From Planctomycetota bacterium (lineage in GTDB: Bacteria; Planctomycetota; UBA1135), in the NCBI GenBank assembly GCA_004295085.1, contig SHNF01000017.1:187058-251057 (forward strand): 64,000 nt of DNA, given 5' to 3'. A program made the position numbers and the translations under genes. This document shows positions 32,670 to 41,895 of this stretch, in pieces. Numbering within the stretch: the stretch's first letter is position 1; the number at the start of each line of letters is the position of its first letter. Below the pieces are notes generated by a model. It saw only the letters and a program-made list of their open reading frames with translations. It was not told the origin of the DNA and ran no database searches.

Positions 32670-33989
32670 ATGCTGTCACTCACGCGCCGCCGCAAGCGCA
32701 TGGACCTGGACGCCCTCGCCGGCCCCGCCGGGCGCACCGCATACCTGGCGGGCGCCGCCGGCAGCGGCATGCGCGGCCTGGCCCGCATCCTGTTGGAGAA
32801 CGGCTGGGAGCTGTGGGGGGCCGACCGCGCGCCGCTGCGCGCGGACGACCCGCTGGTAAAGGCGGGCCTGCGGCCGCTGCGCGAGGACGAGCCGCCGCCG
32901 CGCGTGTCGCTGGCGGTGCGCTCGGCCGCGGTGGCGGAGCACGACCCCGGCTACAGCGCGGCGGTGCGCGGCGGCGCGCGCCCACGCCGCTACGCCGAGT
33001 TCCTGGGCGACCTCAGCCGGCTGCGTCCGGTGCTCGCGGTGTGCGGCGCGCATGGCAAGTCCACCACCACCGCCTGGATCGCCTTCGGCCTGCGCCGCGC
33101 CGGACTGGAAGTCGGCTTCCTGGTGGGCGCGGAGGTGCGCCAGCTCGGCGCCTGCGCGGAATGGGGCCGCTCCGAGCTGCCCCTGATCGTGGAGTCCTGC
33201 GAGTACGCGCGTTCCTTCCACGAGCTGTCGCCGCAGCATGCCGCGCTCACCAACGTCGACGCCGAGCATCCGGACACCTACCCCGGCGGACTGGCGGAGG
33301 TGACGGCGGCGTTCCGCCAGTTCCTGGCGCGCGTTCCCGCCGCCGGGCGCGTGTTCGCCTCGCCCGAGGCTCCCGACCTGAGCGACGCCACCCCGGCCCA
33401 GTGGATCCGCGCCGCTCCGCTCTCGGCGGCGGCGCCCGTGGGCCTGCCGGGCCTGCACAACCGCCGCAACGCCGCGCTGGTGGCCGGCGTCCTGCGCCAC
33501 TTCGGCCTGGGCCCGGAGCAGGTGCTGGGAGCGCTGGCGGAGTTCCGCGGCGCGCAGCGCCGCCTGGAGGAGGTGGGGCGGCTGCACGGGGCGCTGGTGG
33601 TCAGCGACTACGCCCATCATCCGACCGAAGTGGAAGCCACGCTGCAGGCCGCGCGCGAGCTCTACCGCGATCGCCGCATCCTGGTGGTGTTCCAGCCGCA
33701 CCAGGCCGTGCGCTTCCAGGCGTATCGCGAGCGCTTCGCCGCCTCGCTGCGCGACTGCGACGGCCTGCTGCTGCTGGAGGTGTATCGCGCCCGCGATCCC
33801 GAGCACCTGCGGCCCAGCGTGCGCGAGCTGCTGCCGCTCCTCCCGGCGCGCCCGCAGCGCCCGCTGGCGGCGGCCGCCGATTTCGTCGAGGCCGAAGCCT
33901 GGCTGCGCGCCAACCTGGCTCCGGAGGACGTGGTGCTGTGCTTCGGCGCCGGAGACGTGGATGCCTTCGCCCGCCGCCTCGCTCGCTGA
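32670..33989 (+). CDS. murC: UDP-N-acetylmuramate:L-alanine ligase MurC
   Basis: A 439-residue Mur ligase that adds the first stem residue. The N-terminal nucleotide-binding domain begins AYLAGAAGSGMRGLARILLE. The ATP loop is CGAHGKSTTTAW, with Ala and Ser where GTHGKTTT is usual. Next come ESCEYARSFHELSPQHAALT and NVDAEHPDTYPG, and in the C-terminal domain SDYAHHPTEVEATLQAAREL. The DYAHHP motif separates MurC from MurD/E/F. Start at ATG 32670 or ATG 32700. It overlaps murB by 29 nt. Confidence 0.9.
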   Translation: MLSLTRRRKRMDLDALAGPAGRTAYLAGAAGSGMRGLARILLENGWELWGADRAPLRADDPLVKAGLRPLREDEPPPRVSLAVRSAAVAEHDPGYSAAVRGGARPRRYAEFLGDLSRLRPVLAVCGAHGKSTTTAWIAFGLRRAGLEVGFLVGAEVRQLGACAEWGRSELPLIVESCEYARSFHELSPQHAALTNVDAEHPDTYPGGLAEVTAAFRQFLARVPAAGRVFASPEAPDLSDATPAQWIRAAPLSAAAPVGLPGLHNRRNAALVAGVLRHFGLGPEQVLGALAEFRGAQRRLEEVGRLHGALVVSDYAHHPTEVEATLQAARELYRDRRILVVFQPHQAVRFQAYRERFAASLRDCDGLLLLEVYRARDPEHLRPSVRELLPLLPARPQRPLAAAADFVEAEAWLRANLAPEDVVLCFGAGDVDAFARRLAR

Positions 33990-34884
33990 GCACGCGCCGT
34001 GTCGCGAGCTGGAGCGGCTCGCGCGCTGGACCACGCTGCGCATCGGCGGCCCGGCCGAGCTGTTCTTCGAGCCGCGCCGGCCCGAGGAGCTGGCGGCGGT
34101 GCTGGACGCGCTGGAGCAGCGCAACCTCCCGTGGCGGATCCTCGGCGGCGGCGCCAACACGCTCGCGCCCGACGGCGGCGTGCGCGGCGCCGTGCTGCAC
34201 ACCGGTATGCTGCGGCGCGCGTTCCGCGAGGGCAACCGCCTGCGCCTGTGGCCGGGGGTGACCTTGCCGGCGCTGGTGCGCGGCGCCGCGGCCCACGGCC
34301 TGGGCGGAGTCGAGCGCCTGGTCGGGGTGCCGGGCCACGTCGGCGGCGGCATCGCCATGAACGCCGGTTCGGCCGAATGGGGCCTCTGGGACCAGGTCCT
34401 GGAGGTCAGCCTGTGGGATCCGCGCGCCGCCGGCGCGCGCATCGTGCGGCGCACGCGCGCGGAGGTCCAGCCGCGCTACCGCGACGGCAACCTGCGCGGC
34501 GCGGTGGTCCTGGAGGCGCTGCTGGAGCTGCAGCCCGAGTCCCCGCGCACGCTGCGCGCGCGCATGGAGGAGCACCTGCGCCGCAAGAACGCCACCCAGC
34601 CAGTCACCCTGTCCTCGGCCGGCTGCGCCTTCAAGAACCCGCCCGGCGACAGCGCCGGGCGCCTGATCGACGCCGCCGGGCTGAAGGGAGCGCGCGCCGG
34701 CGGCGCCGCGGTCAGCGAGCTGCACGGCAACTTCATCGTCAACGCCGGCGGAGCCAGCGCCGCCGACGTGCGGGCGCTGCTCGAGCGCATGGAGGGCACG
34801 GTGCAGGAGAAGTTCGGCGTGCGCCTGGAGCGCGAGCTGGTGGTCTGGCCCGAGCCCCTGGGCGGGACCATCGGCGCCTGCTGA
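33961..34884 (+). CDS. murB: UDP-N-acetylenolpyruvylglucosamine reductase MurB
   Basis: A 307-residue FAD-dependent reductase that makes UDP-MurNAc. FAD-binding part: WTTLRIGGPAELFF, ILGGGANTLAPDGGV, and VGVPGHVGGGIAMNAG. The substrate half has the catalytic region LSSAGCAFKNPPGDSAGRLI, LHGNFIVNAGGAS and the final Glu of RLERELVVW. The SAGCAFKNP form and short length fit type II MurB. This is the last dcw gene; the expected ddl, ftsQ, ftsA and ftsZ do not follow, and the next gene converges 4 nt away. Confidence 0.93.
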   Translation: MPSPAASLAEHAPCRELERLARWTTLRIGGPAELFFEPRRPEELAAVLDALEQRNLPWRILGGGANTLAPDGGVRGAVLHTGMLRRAFREGNRLRLWPGVTLPALVRGAAAHGLGGVERLVGVPGHVGGGIAMNAGSAEWGLWDQVLEVSLWDPRAAGARIVRRTRAEVQPRYRDGNLRGAVVLEALLELQPESPRTLRARMEEHLRRKNATQPVTLSSAGCAFKNPPGDSAGRLIDAAGLKGARAGGAAVSELHGNFIVNAGGASAADVRALLERMEGTVQEKFGVRLERELVVWPEPLGGTIGAC

Positions 34885-34888
34885 GGCG

Positions 34889-35938
34889 CTATTCCGCCGC
34901 CACGGGGCCGTAGCGGAGACGCTCGGGCGCGCCGGGGCCGGAAGCCGGGAGCGGCGGCAGGCCGAGCAGGTCCAGGGCCAGGCCGGCGCAGTCGCGATTG
35001 CGGATGGGGGGGCGATCGCCGCCCTTTCCGGTCCCGGGGTCGGCGCGCGCCGGATTCAGGGCGTACAGGTCCGCGGCCGCCTGGCCCGGCGCCAGCCAGA
35101 TCAGCAAGGGGATCGTGTAGTCCGCCGGTGCGTCGGCCCGGTCATGGCTCTTGAAGGGAGCGCCGCCGCCGTGATCCGCGGTCAGGAGGATGGCGGTGGT
35201 ACCTCGCAGTTCCCCGTCGGCCTGGACGGCGTCCAGCAGTCGGACGATCTCCCGGTCCACGGCCGCCACCGCTTGTCGGTACTTCGAGCCCGCGGTCATG
35301 TCCCAGCCCGCGTCGTGGCCGGCGGCGTCGCAGTCGCGGTAGTGCAGGAACAACAGGTGGCGGCCCTCTCTCTGCAGGAACGCCAGCGCGGCGGAGGTCA
35401 GGTCCGCGGCGTCCTCGTCGAAGAGGTACAAGTCGATCTTGTCACGGCCGTTGTCCGCTCCGGTGATGTCCGGCGCGCCGCTGCGCTCGTTCCAGGACGC
35501 GTCGAACAGCGAGAACTTGCTCTTGCCCGCGAGCACGGCGGTGCCCAGGCCCTGGTCGTGGGCCACGTCGAAGATGCTGGCGACGTAGCCGGCGCCGTCG
35601 TGGACGGTCGCGCCCGGCTTGGGCTCGCCGTTGCTGGTCCACTGGTGGCCGCCGGTGCCGAGCGTGCCGCGCCCGCTCACCATGCACAGATGGTTGGGGA
35701 GGGTGACGGTGAAGTCGGGATCGGTGCGCGCGTTGAGCGTGTGCTGGCCCTGCAGCAGGCGCGCGAAGCCGGGCAGCGCGCCGCTGTCCGCCACGGCGTC
35801 GGCCCGCAGGCCGTCCACGCTGATCAGGAGCACGTGGTCGAAGACTTGCGCCGGCGCGGCTTGCGACGGCACGTCTTGGGCCGAGCAGCCGAACAGCAGG
35901 GACAGGACGATCAGCAAGAGACGGATCTTACGGCGCAC
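34889..35938 (-). CDS. Alkaline phosphatase superfamily lipoprotein (type I phosphodiesterase / nucleotide pyrophosphatase-like)
   Basis: A 349-residue predicted lipoprotein (VRRKIRLLLIVLSLLFGC, Cys18). The metal site and nucleophile of the alkaline phosphatase fold are visible: LLISVDGLRADAV (first metal Asp42), DFTVTLPNH with Thr79 as likely nucleophile, FLHYRDCDAAGHDAGW, and LLTADHGGG. This pattern matches nucleotide pyrophosphatase/phosphodiesterases rather than sulfatases, whose C-x-P-x-R is absent. Substrate unknown. GTG 35938 gives a normal lipoprotein signal; an in-frame ATG at 36025 would add 29 Arg-rich residues. It converges on murB. Confidence 0.8.
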   Translation of the reverse strand: MRRKIRLLLIVLSLLFGCSAQDVPSQAAPAQVFDHVLLISVDGLRADAVADSGALPGFARLLQGQHTLNARTDPDFTVTLPNHLCMVSGRGTLGTGGHQWTSNGEPKPGATVHDGAGYVASIFDVAHDQGLGTAVLAGKSKFSLFDASWNERSGAPDITGADNGRDKIDLYLFDEDAADLTSAALAFLQREGRHLLFLHYRDCDAAGHDAGWDMTAGSKYRQAVAAVDREIVRLLDAVQADGELRGTTAILLTADHGGGAPFKSHDRADAPADYTIPLLIWLAPGQAAADLYALNPARADPGTGKGGDRPPIRNRDCAGLALDLLGLPPLPASGPGAPERLRYGPVAAE

Positions 35939-36041
35939 TCGGCAACGCGCGGCGGAGTTCCTGCTGGTCCCGGAGCGTCGCTTCCAGTTTTGCGGAAACC
36001 TGGAAGTGGTCTCCGCGTCACGCACATGGGCCGGCGGCGGG

Positions 36042-36071
36042 TTGACGGCCCGGGCGGGCCGCGGTTACGAC
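36042..36071 (+). promoter_or_regulatory. Sigma-70-like promoter close to the start codon
   Basis: TTGACG (36042-36047, 5 of 6), 17-18 nt spacer, TTACGA/TACGAC (36065-36071). The ATG at 36079 is 7 nt past the -10 box, so transcription would start at or next to it. No Shine-Dalgarno is present, which fits a leaderless message. Confidence 0.5.
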
Positions 36072-36078
36072 TGCGCGC

Positions 36079-36876
36079 ATGCAGAGCGCCGACTCCCTGG
36101 GTCCGGCGTTGCTGGAGCGCGCCATGGAAGCGGCGGCGGCCGCCGCCGCGGCCGGAGCCGAGGCCGCACTGGCTTTCTTCGAGCGCGGCGTCGCCGCGGA
36201 ACGCAAGCCCGACGCCTCGCCGGTCACGCCGGCCGACCGCGCGGCCGAGGCGATGATCCTCAAGACTTTGCGGGCGGCGTTCGCGGACTTCGGTGTGCTG
36301 AGCGAGGAGACCGGCGCGCTCGGCCCGCAGTTCCCCACGCGCTGGATCGTGGACCCGCTGGACGGCACGCGCGCCTTCCTGCGCAGAGGCTGGTCCTGGG
36401 GTCCCCTGGTGGCCCTGGAGCACCGCGGCGAGATCGTCGCCGGCGCCATGCACCTGCCGGTGCTCGGGCGCTCGTACCGGGCGGCGCGCGGGCTGGGCTG
36501 CCACCGCGGCGGCGCGCGCCTGCGGGTGTCGGAGCAGGGGCGCTGGCCGGAAGCCACCCTGAGCCTGGGGGTGCTCAACCGCCTGCTGGAGCTGCCCTGC
36601 GCCGCCGGCATCCTGGACCTGGCGCGCAGCGCCGACAGCACGCGGGCCATCGGCGACGGCGCCGGCGCGGCGCAGGTCCTGGAGGGCGCGGCCGAGGCCT
36701 GGATCGAGGCCGGCGTGAAGCTGTGGGACCTGGCGGCGCCCATGGTGCTGGTGGAGGAAGCCGGGGGCCGGTTTACGGACCTCCACGGAGTGCGCACCCC
36801 CGGCAGCGGCAGTGCCGTGGCCAGCAATGGTCGCGTGCACGCCCACATCCTCTACACTTTGGGGCTGGCGCGTTGA
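36079..36876 (+). CDS. Inositol monophosphatase-family phosphatase
   Basis: A 265-residue Mg2+-dependent, Li+-sensitive type phosphatase. Metal-site motifs: SEETG, WIVDPLDGTRAFLRRG and KLWDLAAPMVLVEEAGGRF, with the preceding TPADRAAE. Members hydrolyse inositol phosphate, histidinol phosphate, fructose bisphosphate or PAP; the TRAFLRRG variant with a short form is reminiscent of histidinol-phosphatase HisN, but the substrate cannot be fixed here. It starts at ATG 36079 with a promoter directly upstream and ends 4 nt before the RND adaptor. Confidence 0.87.
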   Translation: MQSADSLGPALLERAMEAAAAAAAAGAEAALAFFERGVAAERKPDASPVTPADRAAEAMILKTLRAAFADFGVLSEETGALGPQFPTRWIVDPLDGTRAFLRRGWSWGPLVALEHRGEIVAGAMHLPVLGRSYRAARGLGCHRGGARLRVSEQGRWPEATLSLGVLNRLLELPCAAGILDLARSADSTRAIGDGAGAAQVLEGAAEAWIEAGVKLWDLAAPMVLVEEAGGRFTDLHGVRTPGSGSAVASNGRVHAHILYTLGLAR

Positions 36877-36880
36877 CGGC

Positions 36881-38074
36881 ATGTCCCGATCCATCCCCTC
36901 ATTGCTGCTGTGGGCCGCCCTGCTGCCCATGGCCTGCTCCAAGGCCGACGGCGAAGCGCCCGCCGAGAACGCGGGCGGGCCGATGGGAGGCTTCCAGTTC
37001 CCGGTCACCTTCGTGGTGGCCGAGCCCGGCGAAGTGGCGGAGACCGTCGAGGTGGTCGGCGACGTCGTGTCCGCGCGCAGCGCCGCCCTGGCCTTCGAGC
37101 GCGGGGGCCGCATCGCCGCCGTGCTGGCGGACCTGGGCGACGAGGTGGCCGAGGGCGTGGTCCTGGCGCGCCTGGACGACGCGGTGCTGATGGCGCAGCG
37201 GGACGCGGCCCGGGCGGCGGCCGCGGCCGCGCGCGTGGAGGCCGACTACGCGCTCATCGAGCTCCAGCGCGCGCAGGAGATGGGCGACGCCGTGGCGGAC
37301 AGCGAGCGCGACCGCTGGAGCGCCGAGAGCCAGGCGCGGGCGGCGCGTGTGCACGAGCGCGAGGCGGAGTTGCACCGCCTGGAGGCGCTGCTGGTCCAGG
37401 GCGAGCTGCGCGCGCCCTTCCCCGCCGTCGTCATCGACCGCCACGTCACCCTCGGCAGCACCGCGCAGCCGCCGGCGCCGGCCTTCGACGTCGTGGACCT
37501 GGCGCACCGTGAAGTGCACCTGGAGCTGCCCGCGGACTACGCGTCCTTGCTCGCCCTGGGCGCGCCGGTGGAGCTGCGCAGCGACGCCGTGGCGGATCTG
37601 CGCGTGGACGCGCGCCTGGATGCGCTGGTGCCATCCTCCGATCCCGCCACCCGCACTTTCCGCGCGCTGGTGCGCCTGGACGACGTCATGGATCCGCAGC
37701 GCCGCCTGCTGCCCGGGATGTTCGTGCGCGCCCGGCTGGTCCTGCGCCGCGCCGCCTCGGAGACCGTCGTGCCCGTGGACTCCCTGCTCGAGGGGCCGCA
37801 GGGAACCGTGCTGGTCACGGTCGCCGAGCCCGAAGCGCCGGCGCCCGGCAACGGCGGCTCGGCCGACCCCGGCTCCGCAGCGCCCGTGGCGCGCTTCGTG
37901 CCGGTGCGCGTGCTGGCGCGCGACGCGCTGCGCGCGGCGGTGGCGCCCCTGCAGCCGGGCGATCTCGCATCCGGCGCGCGCGTGGTGCTGACCGGCGCGG
38001 CCAACGTCTTCCCCGGCGCCCCCTTGAGCCCGCAGCCACACCCGCGGCCGGACGCGGACGCCGCGCCGCACTGA
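36881..38074 (+). CDS. RND efflux periplasmic adaptor lipoprotein (HlyD/MFP family)
   Basis: A 397-residue membrane-fusion protein with lipobox LLPMAC (Cys19). It shows the paired lipoyl half-motifs RSAALAFERGGRIAAVLADL and ALLVQGELRAPFPAVVIDRH around an alpha-helical hairpin rich in Ala, Arg and Glu (about 105-165). A beta-barrel region (RLLPGMFVRARLVL) and a membrane-proximal domain follow. It bridges the inner-membrane pump encoded 2 nt downstream to an outer-membrane channel, which is not in this window. Confidence 0.9.
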   Translation: MSRSIPSLLLWAALLPMACSKADGEAPAENAGGPMGGFQFPVTFVVAEPGEVAETVEVVGDVVSARSAALAFERGGRIAAVLADLGDEVAEGVVLARLDDAVLMAQRDAARAAAAAARVEADYALIELQRAQEMGDAVADSERDRWSAESQARAARVHEREAELHRLEALLVQGELRAPFPAVVIDRHVTLGSTAQPPAPAFDVVDLAHREVHLELPADYASLLALGAPVELRSDAVADLRVDARLDALVPSSDPATRTFRALVRLDDVMDPQRRLLPGMFVRARLVLRRAASETVVPVDSLLEGPQGTVLVTVAEPEAPAPGNGGSADPGSAAPVARFVPVRVLARDALRAAVAPLQPGDLASGARVVLTGAANVFPGAPLSPQPHPRPDADAAPH

Positions 38075-38076
38075 GC

Positions 38077-41000
38077 ATGGACCCGATCCGGTTCTTCGTC
38101 AGCCGCCCCTATACCGTCGCGGTCGGGGTGATCCTGGCGGTGCTGTTCAGCGTGCTGGCCTACCGGCGCATCCCGGTGCAGCTCAAGCCGACGGTGGATC
38201 AGCCCACCATCACGGTGCGCACCGAGTACCGCGGCGCCGGACCGGTGGAGGTGGAGGAGCAGATCACGCGGCCCATCGAGGACCTGCTGCAGAGCGCCGA
38301 CGGGCTGGAGGAGCTGCGCTCGTCCTCCATCGAGGGCGTCAGCACGGTCATGCTCGAGTACCAGTGGGGAGTGGACAAGAGCCAGGCGCTGATCGACGTC
38401 ATCAACAAGCTGAGCGAGCTGCAGGGGCTGCCGCCGGACGCCGAGAGGCCCGTCGTCTCGCTCACCGGCATGGGCGGCGAGAACGCCTCGATGTGGATCG
38501 TGAGCGAATCGCCGTACGACGCCGACCGCGTGCGCCAGATCGTGTCCGACGAGGTCGAGCCGCAGCTCGAGCGCGTGGAGGGCGTGGCCGACCTCATGAT
38601 CGTCGGCGGCGAGGAGCGCGAGATCCGCGTGCACGCCGACCCGGAGCGCCTGAGTGCGCGCTCGGTCACTTTCGAGGAGCTGGGCGAGGCCCTGCGCCGC
38701 TCCTACCTCGACCAGCGCGGCGGCACCATCGAGACCGGCACCCAGCAGTTCGTGGTGCGCACGGAGGGGCGTTCCGAGGCGGTGGCCGACCTGGAAAACA
38801 TCGTGGTGCGCCGCGACGAGCGCGGCACGGTGCACGTCCGCGACGTCGCCGCCGCGGTGGACGGCTACCGCGAGCTGGCCTCGATCGTGCGCGGCGAGGG
38901 CCGGCGCGTGGTGGCGATCGGCGTGCGGCGCGAGTCGGGCGCCAACGTGGTGCGCATGATCGACGGCGTCGAGCGCGAGCTGGAGGAGATCAACGAGCGC
39001 TTCGCCGACCGCGGCCTGGCGCTGCGCTTCGTCCCGGTGTACCGCGACACGACCTACCTGCGCGAGGCCCTGGACTTCGTGTGGGGCAACCTGTGGCTGG
39101 GCGCGGCCCTGGCCATCGGGGTGCTGCTGGTGTTCCTGCGCAGCATCCGCAGCGTCCTCGTCATCGCCCTGTCCATCCCGATCTCGCTGGTCACCGTGTT
39201 CCTGGTGATGGACGCCCTGGGCCGCACCCTCAACGTCATCTCCCTGGCCGGACTGGCCTTCGCCTCCGGCATGGTGGTGGACAACGCCATCGTGGTGCTG
39301 GAGAACACCTTCCGCCACATGGAGATGGGCAAGAAGGCACGCGAGGCGGCCATGGACGCCGGGCGCGAGGTGTGGGGCGGCGTGCTGGCCTCGACCCTGA
39401 CCACCATGGTGGTCTTCATCCCCATCTTCGGGATCCAGGAGGAAGCCGGCCAGCTGTTCGCCGACATCGCCATCGCCATCGCCGCGGCCGTCGGCCTGTC
39501 CCTGATCGTGGCGCTGACGGTCGTGCCCTGCCTGGCGTCCCTGCTGTACCGCAACAAGCCCCTCAGCCGGCGCGCCGGCGAGGTTTCCGAGAGCACGCTC
39601 GGTCCGCTGGGGCGCGCCTACGGCGCGGCCACCGCGCGCCTGACCGCCGGCGGCGGCAGCAGCGTCCTGCTCAAGCTGGTCCTGGTCGGCGGCGTGATGG
39701 CGGGCACCTTGCTGATCCTGCCGCTGGCCCCGGACGCCGGCTACCTGCCGGCCGGCAACGCCAACCTGATCTTCTACTTCGGCCAGCCGGTGCCCGGTAC
39801 GCGCCCGGAGGCCGTGGAAGCCTCGCTGCTGCCGCTCGAGAGCTGGATCCGCCAGCAGCCGGAGACCGAGCGCTACTTCATGGTGGTCGCCGCCGAGTTC
39901 AACGGCGGCGGCGTGATCCTGAAGGACGCTTACTCCAACGCCGAGGGCCTCGACGGCTTCCTGAGCCGGTTCTTCCCGCAGGCCCTGGCCGTTCCGGGCT
40001 TCCGTTTCCTGGTGCCAATGCGCTTCAGCCTGTTCCAGGACTCCGGCAAGCAGTTCACGGTCGAGGTCACCGGTCCGGACCTGGCCGTGCTCGCGGCCAC
40101 CGCGCGCGAGCTGGAGCAGAGGCTCAGCCAGTGGCCGGGCGTGCAGCCGCGCGGCGTGCAGACCGACTACCAGGAAGGCCGGCCCGAGCTGCACGTGCGC
40201 GCGGACCACCACCTGGCCGCCGAGGCCGGCATGAGCGTGCGGCAGGTGGCCGCCGTGGTGGAGAGCGCGCTGGCCGGCCGGCGCGTGGCGACCTTCAGCG
40301 ACGGCGGGCGCGACCACGACGTCGTGCTGGTGGTGCCGCAGGAGCGCGTGCGCAGCCGCGAGGAGCTGGCGGCCCTGCCCTTGTTCACGCCGTCGGGCGC
40401 GCGCACGACGCTCGGCGCCCTGGCCGCGATCGAGAAGGGCAGCGGGCCGGTGGCCGTGAACCGACTGGAGCGCGAGCGCGCCATCACGCTCACGGTCAAC
40501 CTGCTCCCCGAGGCGACCCTCCAGACCGTGCTCGAGCAGGTGGAGCAGGACCTGCTGCGCCCGGCCCTGGAGCGCCTGCCGTCGGGCTACGACCTGAACC
40601 TGGGCGGCTCGGCCGACAAATTCAGCACGACCTTGCGCGCCCTCACCAGCAGCTTCTGGCTGGCGATCCTGATCACGTACCTGCTGCTGGTGGCGCTGTT
40701 CCAGAGCTGGGTGCAGCCGTTCGCGATCCTGGTGACGGTGCCGCTGGCCATGTCCGGCGGCCTGCTCGGCATCATCCTGGCGCACCGCACCAGCTCCGCG
40801 GCCTCGTTCGACCTGCTGGCGATGCTGGGCTTCATCATCCTGGCCGGCATCGTGGTCAACAACGCCATCCTGATCGTGCACCAGTCCAACAACCTGCGCG
40901 CGCAGGGCGTGGAGCGGCGCCGCGCCTTGTCCGAGTCGGCCAAGACGCGCCTGCGCCCGATCCTGATGACAGTGGTAACGACCGTGTTCGGGATGCTGCC

Positions 41001-41169
41001 GCTGGCGCTGGGGCGCGGGGCCGGCGCCGAGCTGTACCAGGGCCTGGCCGCGGTCATCACCGGCGGCCTGATCCTCAGCACGATCTTCACCTTGTTCGTG
41101 ATCCCGGCCATCGTCAGCCTGGGCTGGGACCTGCAGGACACATTCCGGCGGCGCGCGGCCGCGACCTAG
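38077..41169 (+). CDS. RND-family efflux transporter permease
   Basis: A 1030-residue pump of the AcrB-type RND superfamily: two repeats of six transmembrane helices with two large periplasmic loops. It opens MDPIRFFVSRPYTVAVGVIL. TM4 has GMVVDNAIVVLEN, where AcrB has an Asp-Asp pair; here it is Asp-Asn. TM10 has LAGIVVNNAILIV, with Asn in the place of AcrB Lys940. These variants occur in many hydrophobe/amphiphile pumps. Exported compound unknown. It is coupled to the adaptor (2-nt gap); no regulator or TolC gene is adjacent. Confidence 0.92.
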   Translation: MDPIRFFVSRPYTVAVGVILAVLFSVLAYRRIPVQLKPTVDQPTITVRTEYRGAGPVEVEEQITRPIEDLLQSADGLEELRSSSIEGVSTVMLEYQWGVDKSQALIDVINKLSELQGLPPDAERPVVSLTGMGGENASMWIVSESPYDADRVRQIVSDEVEPQLERVEGVADLMIVGGEEREIRVHADPERLSARSVTFEELGEALRRSYLDQRGGTIETGTQQFVVRTEGRSEAVADLENIVVRRDERGTVHVRDVAAAVDGYRELASIVRGEGRRVVAIGVRRESGANVVRMIDGVERELEEINERFADRGLALRFVPVYRDTTYLREALDFVWGNLWLGAALAIGVLLVFLRSIRSVLVIALSIPISLVTVFLVMDALGRTLNVISLAGLAFASGMVVDNAIVVLENTFRHMEMGKKAREAAMDAGREVWGGVLASTLTTMVVFIPIFGIQEEAGQLFADIAIAIAAAVGLSLIVALTVVPCLASLLYRNKPLSRRAGEVSESTLGPLGRAYGAATARLTAGGGSSVLLKLVLVGGVMAGTLLILPLAPDAGYLPAGNANLIFYFGQPVPGTRPEAVEASLLPLESWIRQQPETERYFMVVAAEFNGGGVILKDAYSNAEGLDGFLSRFFPQALAVPGFRFLVPMRFSLFQDSGKQFTVEVTGPDLAVLAATARELEQRLSQWPGVQPRGVQTDYQEGRPELHVRADHHLAAEAGMSVRQVAAVVESALAGRRVATFSDGGRDHDVVLVVPQERVRSREELAALPLFTPSGARTTLGALAAIEKGSGPVAVNRLERERAITLTVNLLPEATLQTVLEQVEQDLLRPALERLPSGYDLNLGGSADKFSTTLRALTSSFWLAILITYLLLVALFQSWVQPFAILVTVPLAMSGGLLGIILAHRTSSAASFDLLAMLGFIILAGIVVNNAILIVHQSNNLRAQGVERRRALSESAKTRLRPILMTVVTTVFGMLPLALGRGAGAELYQGLAAVITGGLILSTIFTLFVIPAIVSLGWDLQDTFRRRAAAT

Positions 41170-41187
41170 CGCGGGTTACCTCGCCGC

Positions 41188-41895
41188 ATGCCGCGTTCCG
41201 GCTCTGCCGCAGACGATTGGCTGTCGGACGCCCGCAGTTTCGCGCGCGACCATCTCGGTCCCGCCAGCGAGCGGCTGCTGGAATCGGCCGTGCACCAGGA
41301 AGCTGTGCACCTGCGCCGCCAGTCCGGCGGCGAGGTCGCCGATGCCGTGCTCGCCGAGGTGTTCGCCGCGGCGGGCCAGGATCGGTCCCTCGCGGACGAG
41401 TTCCTGGCCTTCTTCCTGGACGGCTTGATGCGGCTCGGCCACGAAGCCCTGCGTCCGGGCCTGCGCCGCTATCTCGACACGGGCGACCTGGTGCAGTCGG
41501 TGCTCGGCGACCTGTGGCCGGACATCGCCGCGCTGCACTTCGAGAGCCGCGCGCAGTTCCTGGCCCTGCTGGCGCAGCGGCTGCGCTGGAAGGCGGCCGA
41601 CCGCGAGCGCGGGCTGCAGGCCGGCCGGCGCCGCGAAGACCGCCGCCTCCCCGTGGACGAGGAGCGTACGCCCGCCAGCGATCCGACGCCCTCGTCCGAG
41701 CTGGACTCCCGGGAGGATCGGGAGCGCCTGGCCCTGGCCTTGACGCGCCTCCCGGAGCGCGACCGGGAGCTGCTGCGCGCTCACTTGCGCGGCGACGGCC
41801 TGGAGCGCCTGTGCGGCCAGTTCCATCTGGACCGGGAGGCGGTACGAAAGGCGCTGCAGCGCGCCATTGCCCGGGCTCGCGAGCTGCTGCGCTGA
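41188..41895 (+). CDS. ECF-type RNA polymerase sigma factor
   Basis: A 235-residue sigma-70-family factor of the ECF group. The region 2-like part is GLRRYLDTGDLVQSVLGDLW and RAQFLALLAQRLRWKAADRE. A short Arg/Glu linker follows, then region 4: LALALTRLPERDRELLRAHL and LDREAVRKALQRAIARAREL, a helix-turn-helix. About 75 extra residues lie before region 2. The form resembles the ECF groups common in Planctomycetes and often found near Ser/Thr kinases, one of which lies 1.6 kb downstream. No anti-sigma factor is adjacent. Confidence 0.85.
   Translation: MPRSGSAADDWLSDARSFARDHLGPASERLLESAVHQEAVHLRRQSGGEVADAVLAEVFAAAGQDRSLADEFLAFFLDGLMRLGHEALRPGLRRYLDTGDLVQSVLGDLWPDIAALHFESRAQFLALLAQRLRWKAADRERGLQAGRRREDRRLPVDEERTPASDPTPSSELDSREDRERLALALTRLPERDRELLRAHLRGDGLERLCGQFHLDREAVRKALQRAIARARELLR

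Noticed and set aside
35939..36025. Longer N-terminus for the phosphatase-family lipoprotein from ATG 36025
   Set aside because: It would place 29 Arg/Ser-rich residues before a complete lipoprotein signal. It cannot be excluded if export tolerates a long n-region.
37537..40881. Very long minus-strand open frame (over 1100 codons) opposite the RND pump
   Set aside because: It is a His/Gln/Arg-rich antisense shadow, typical of high-GC genomes. The plus strand encodes an unmistakable RND transporter.
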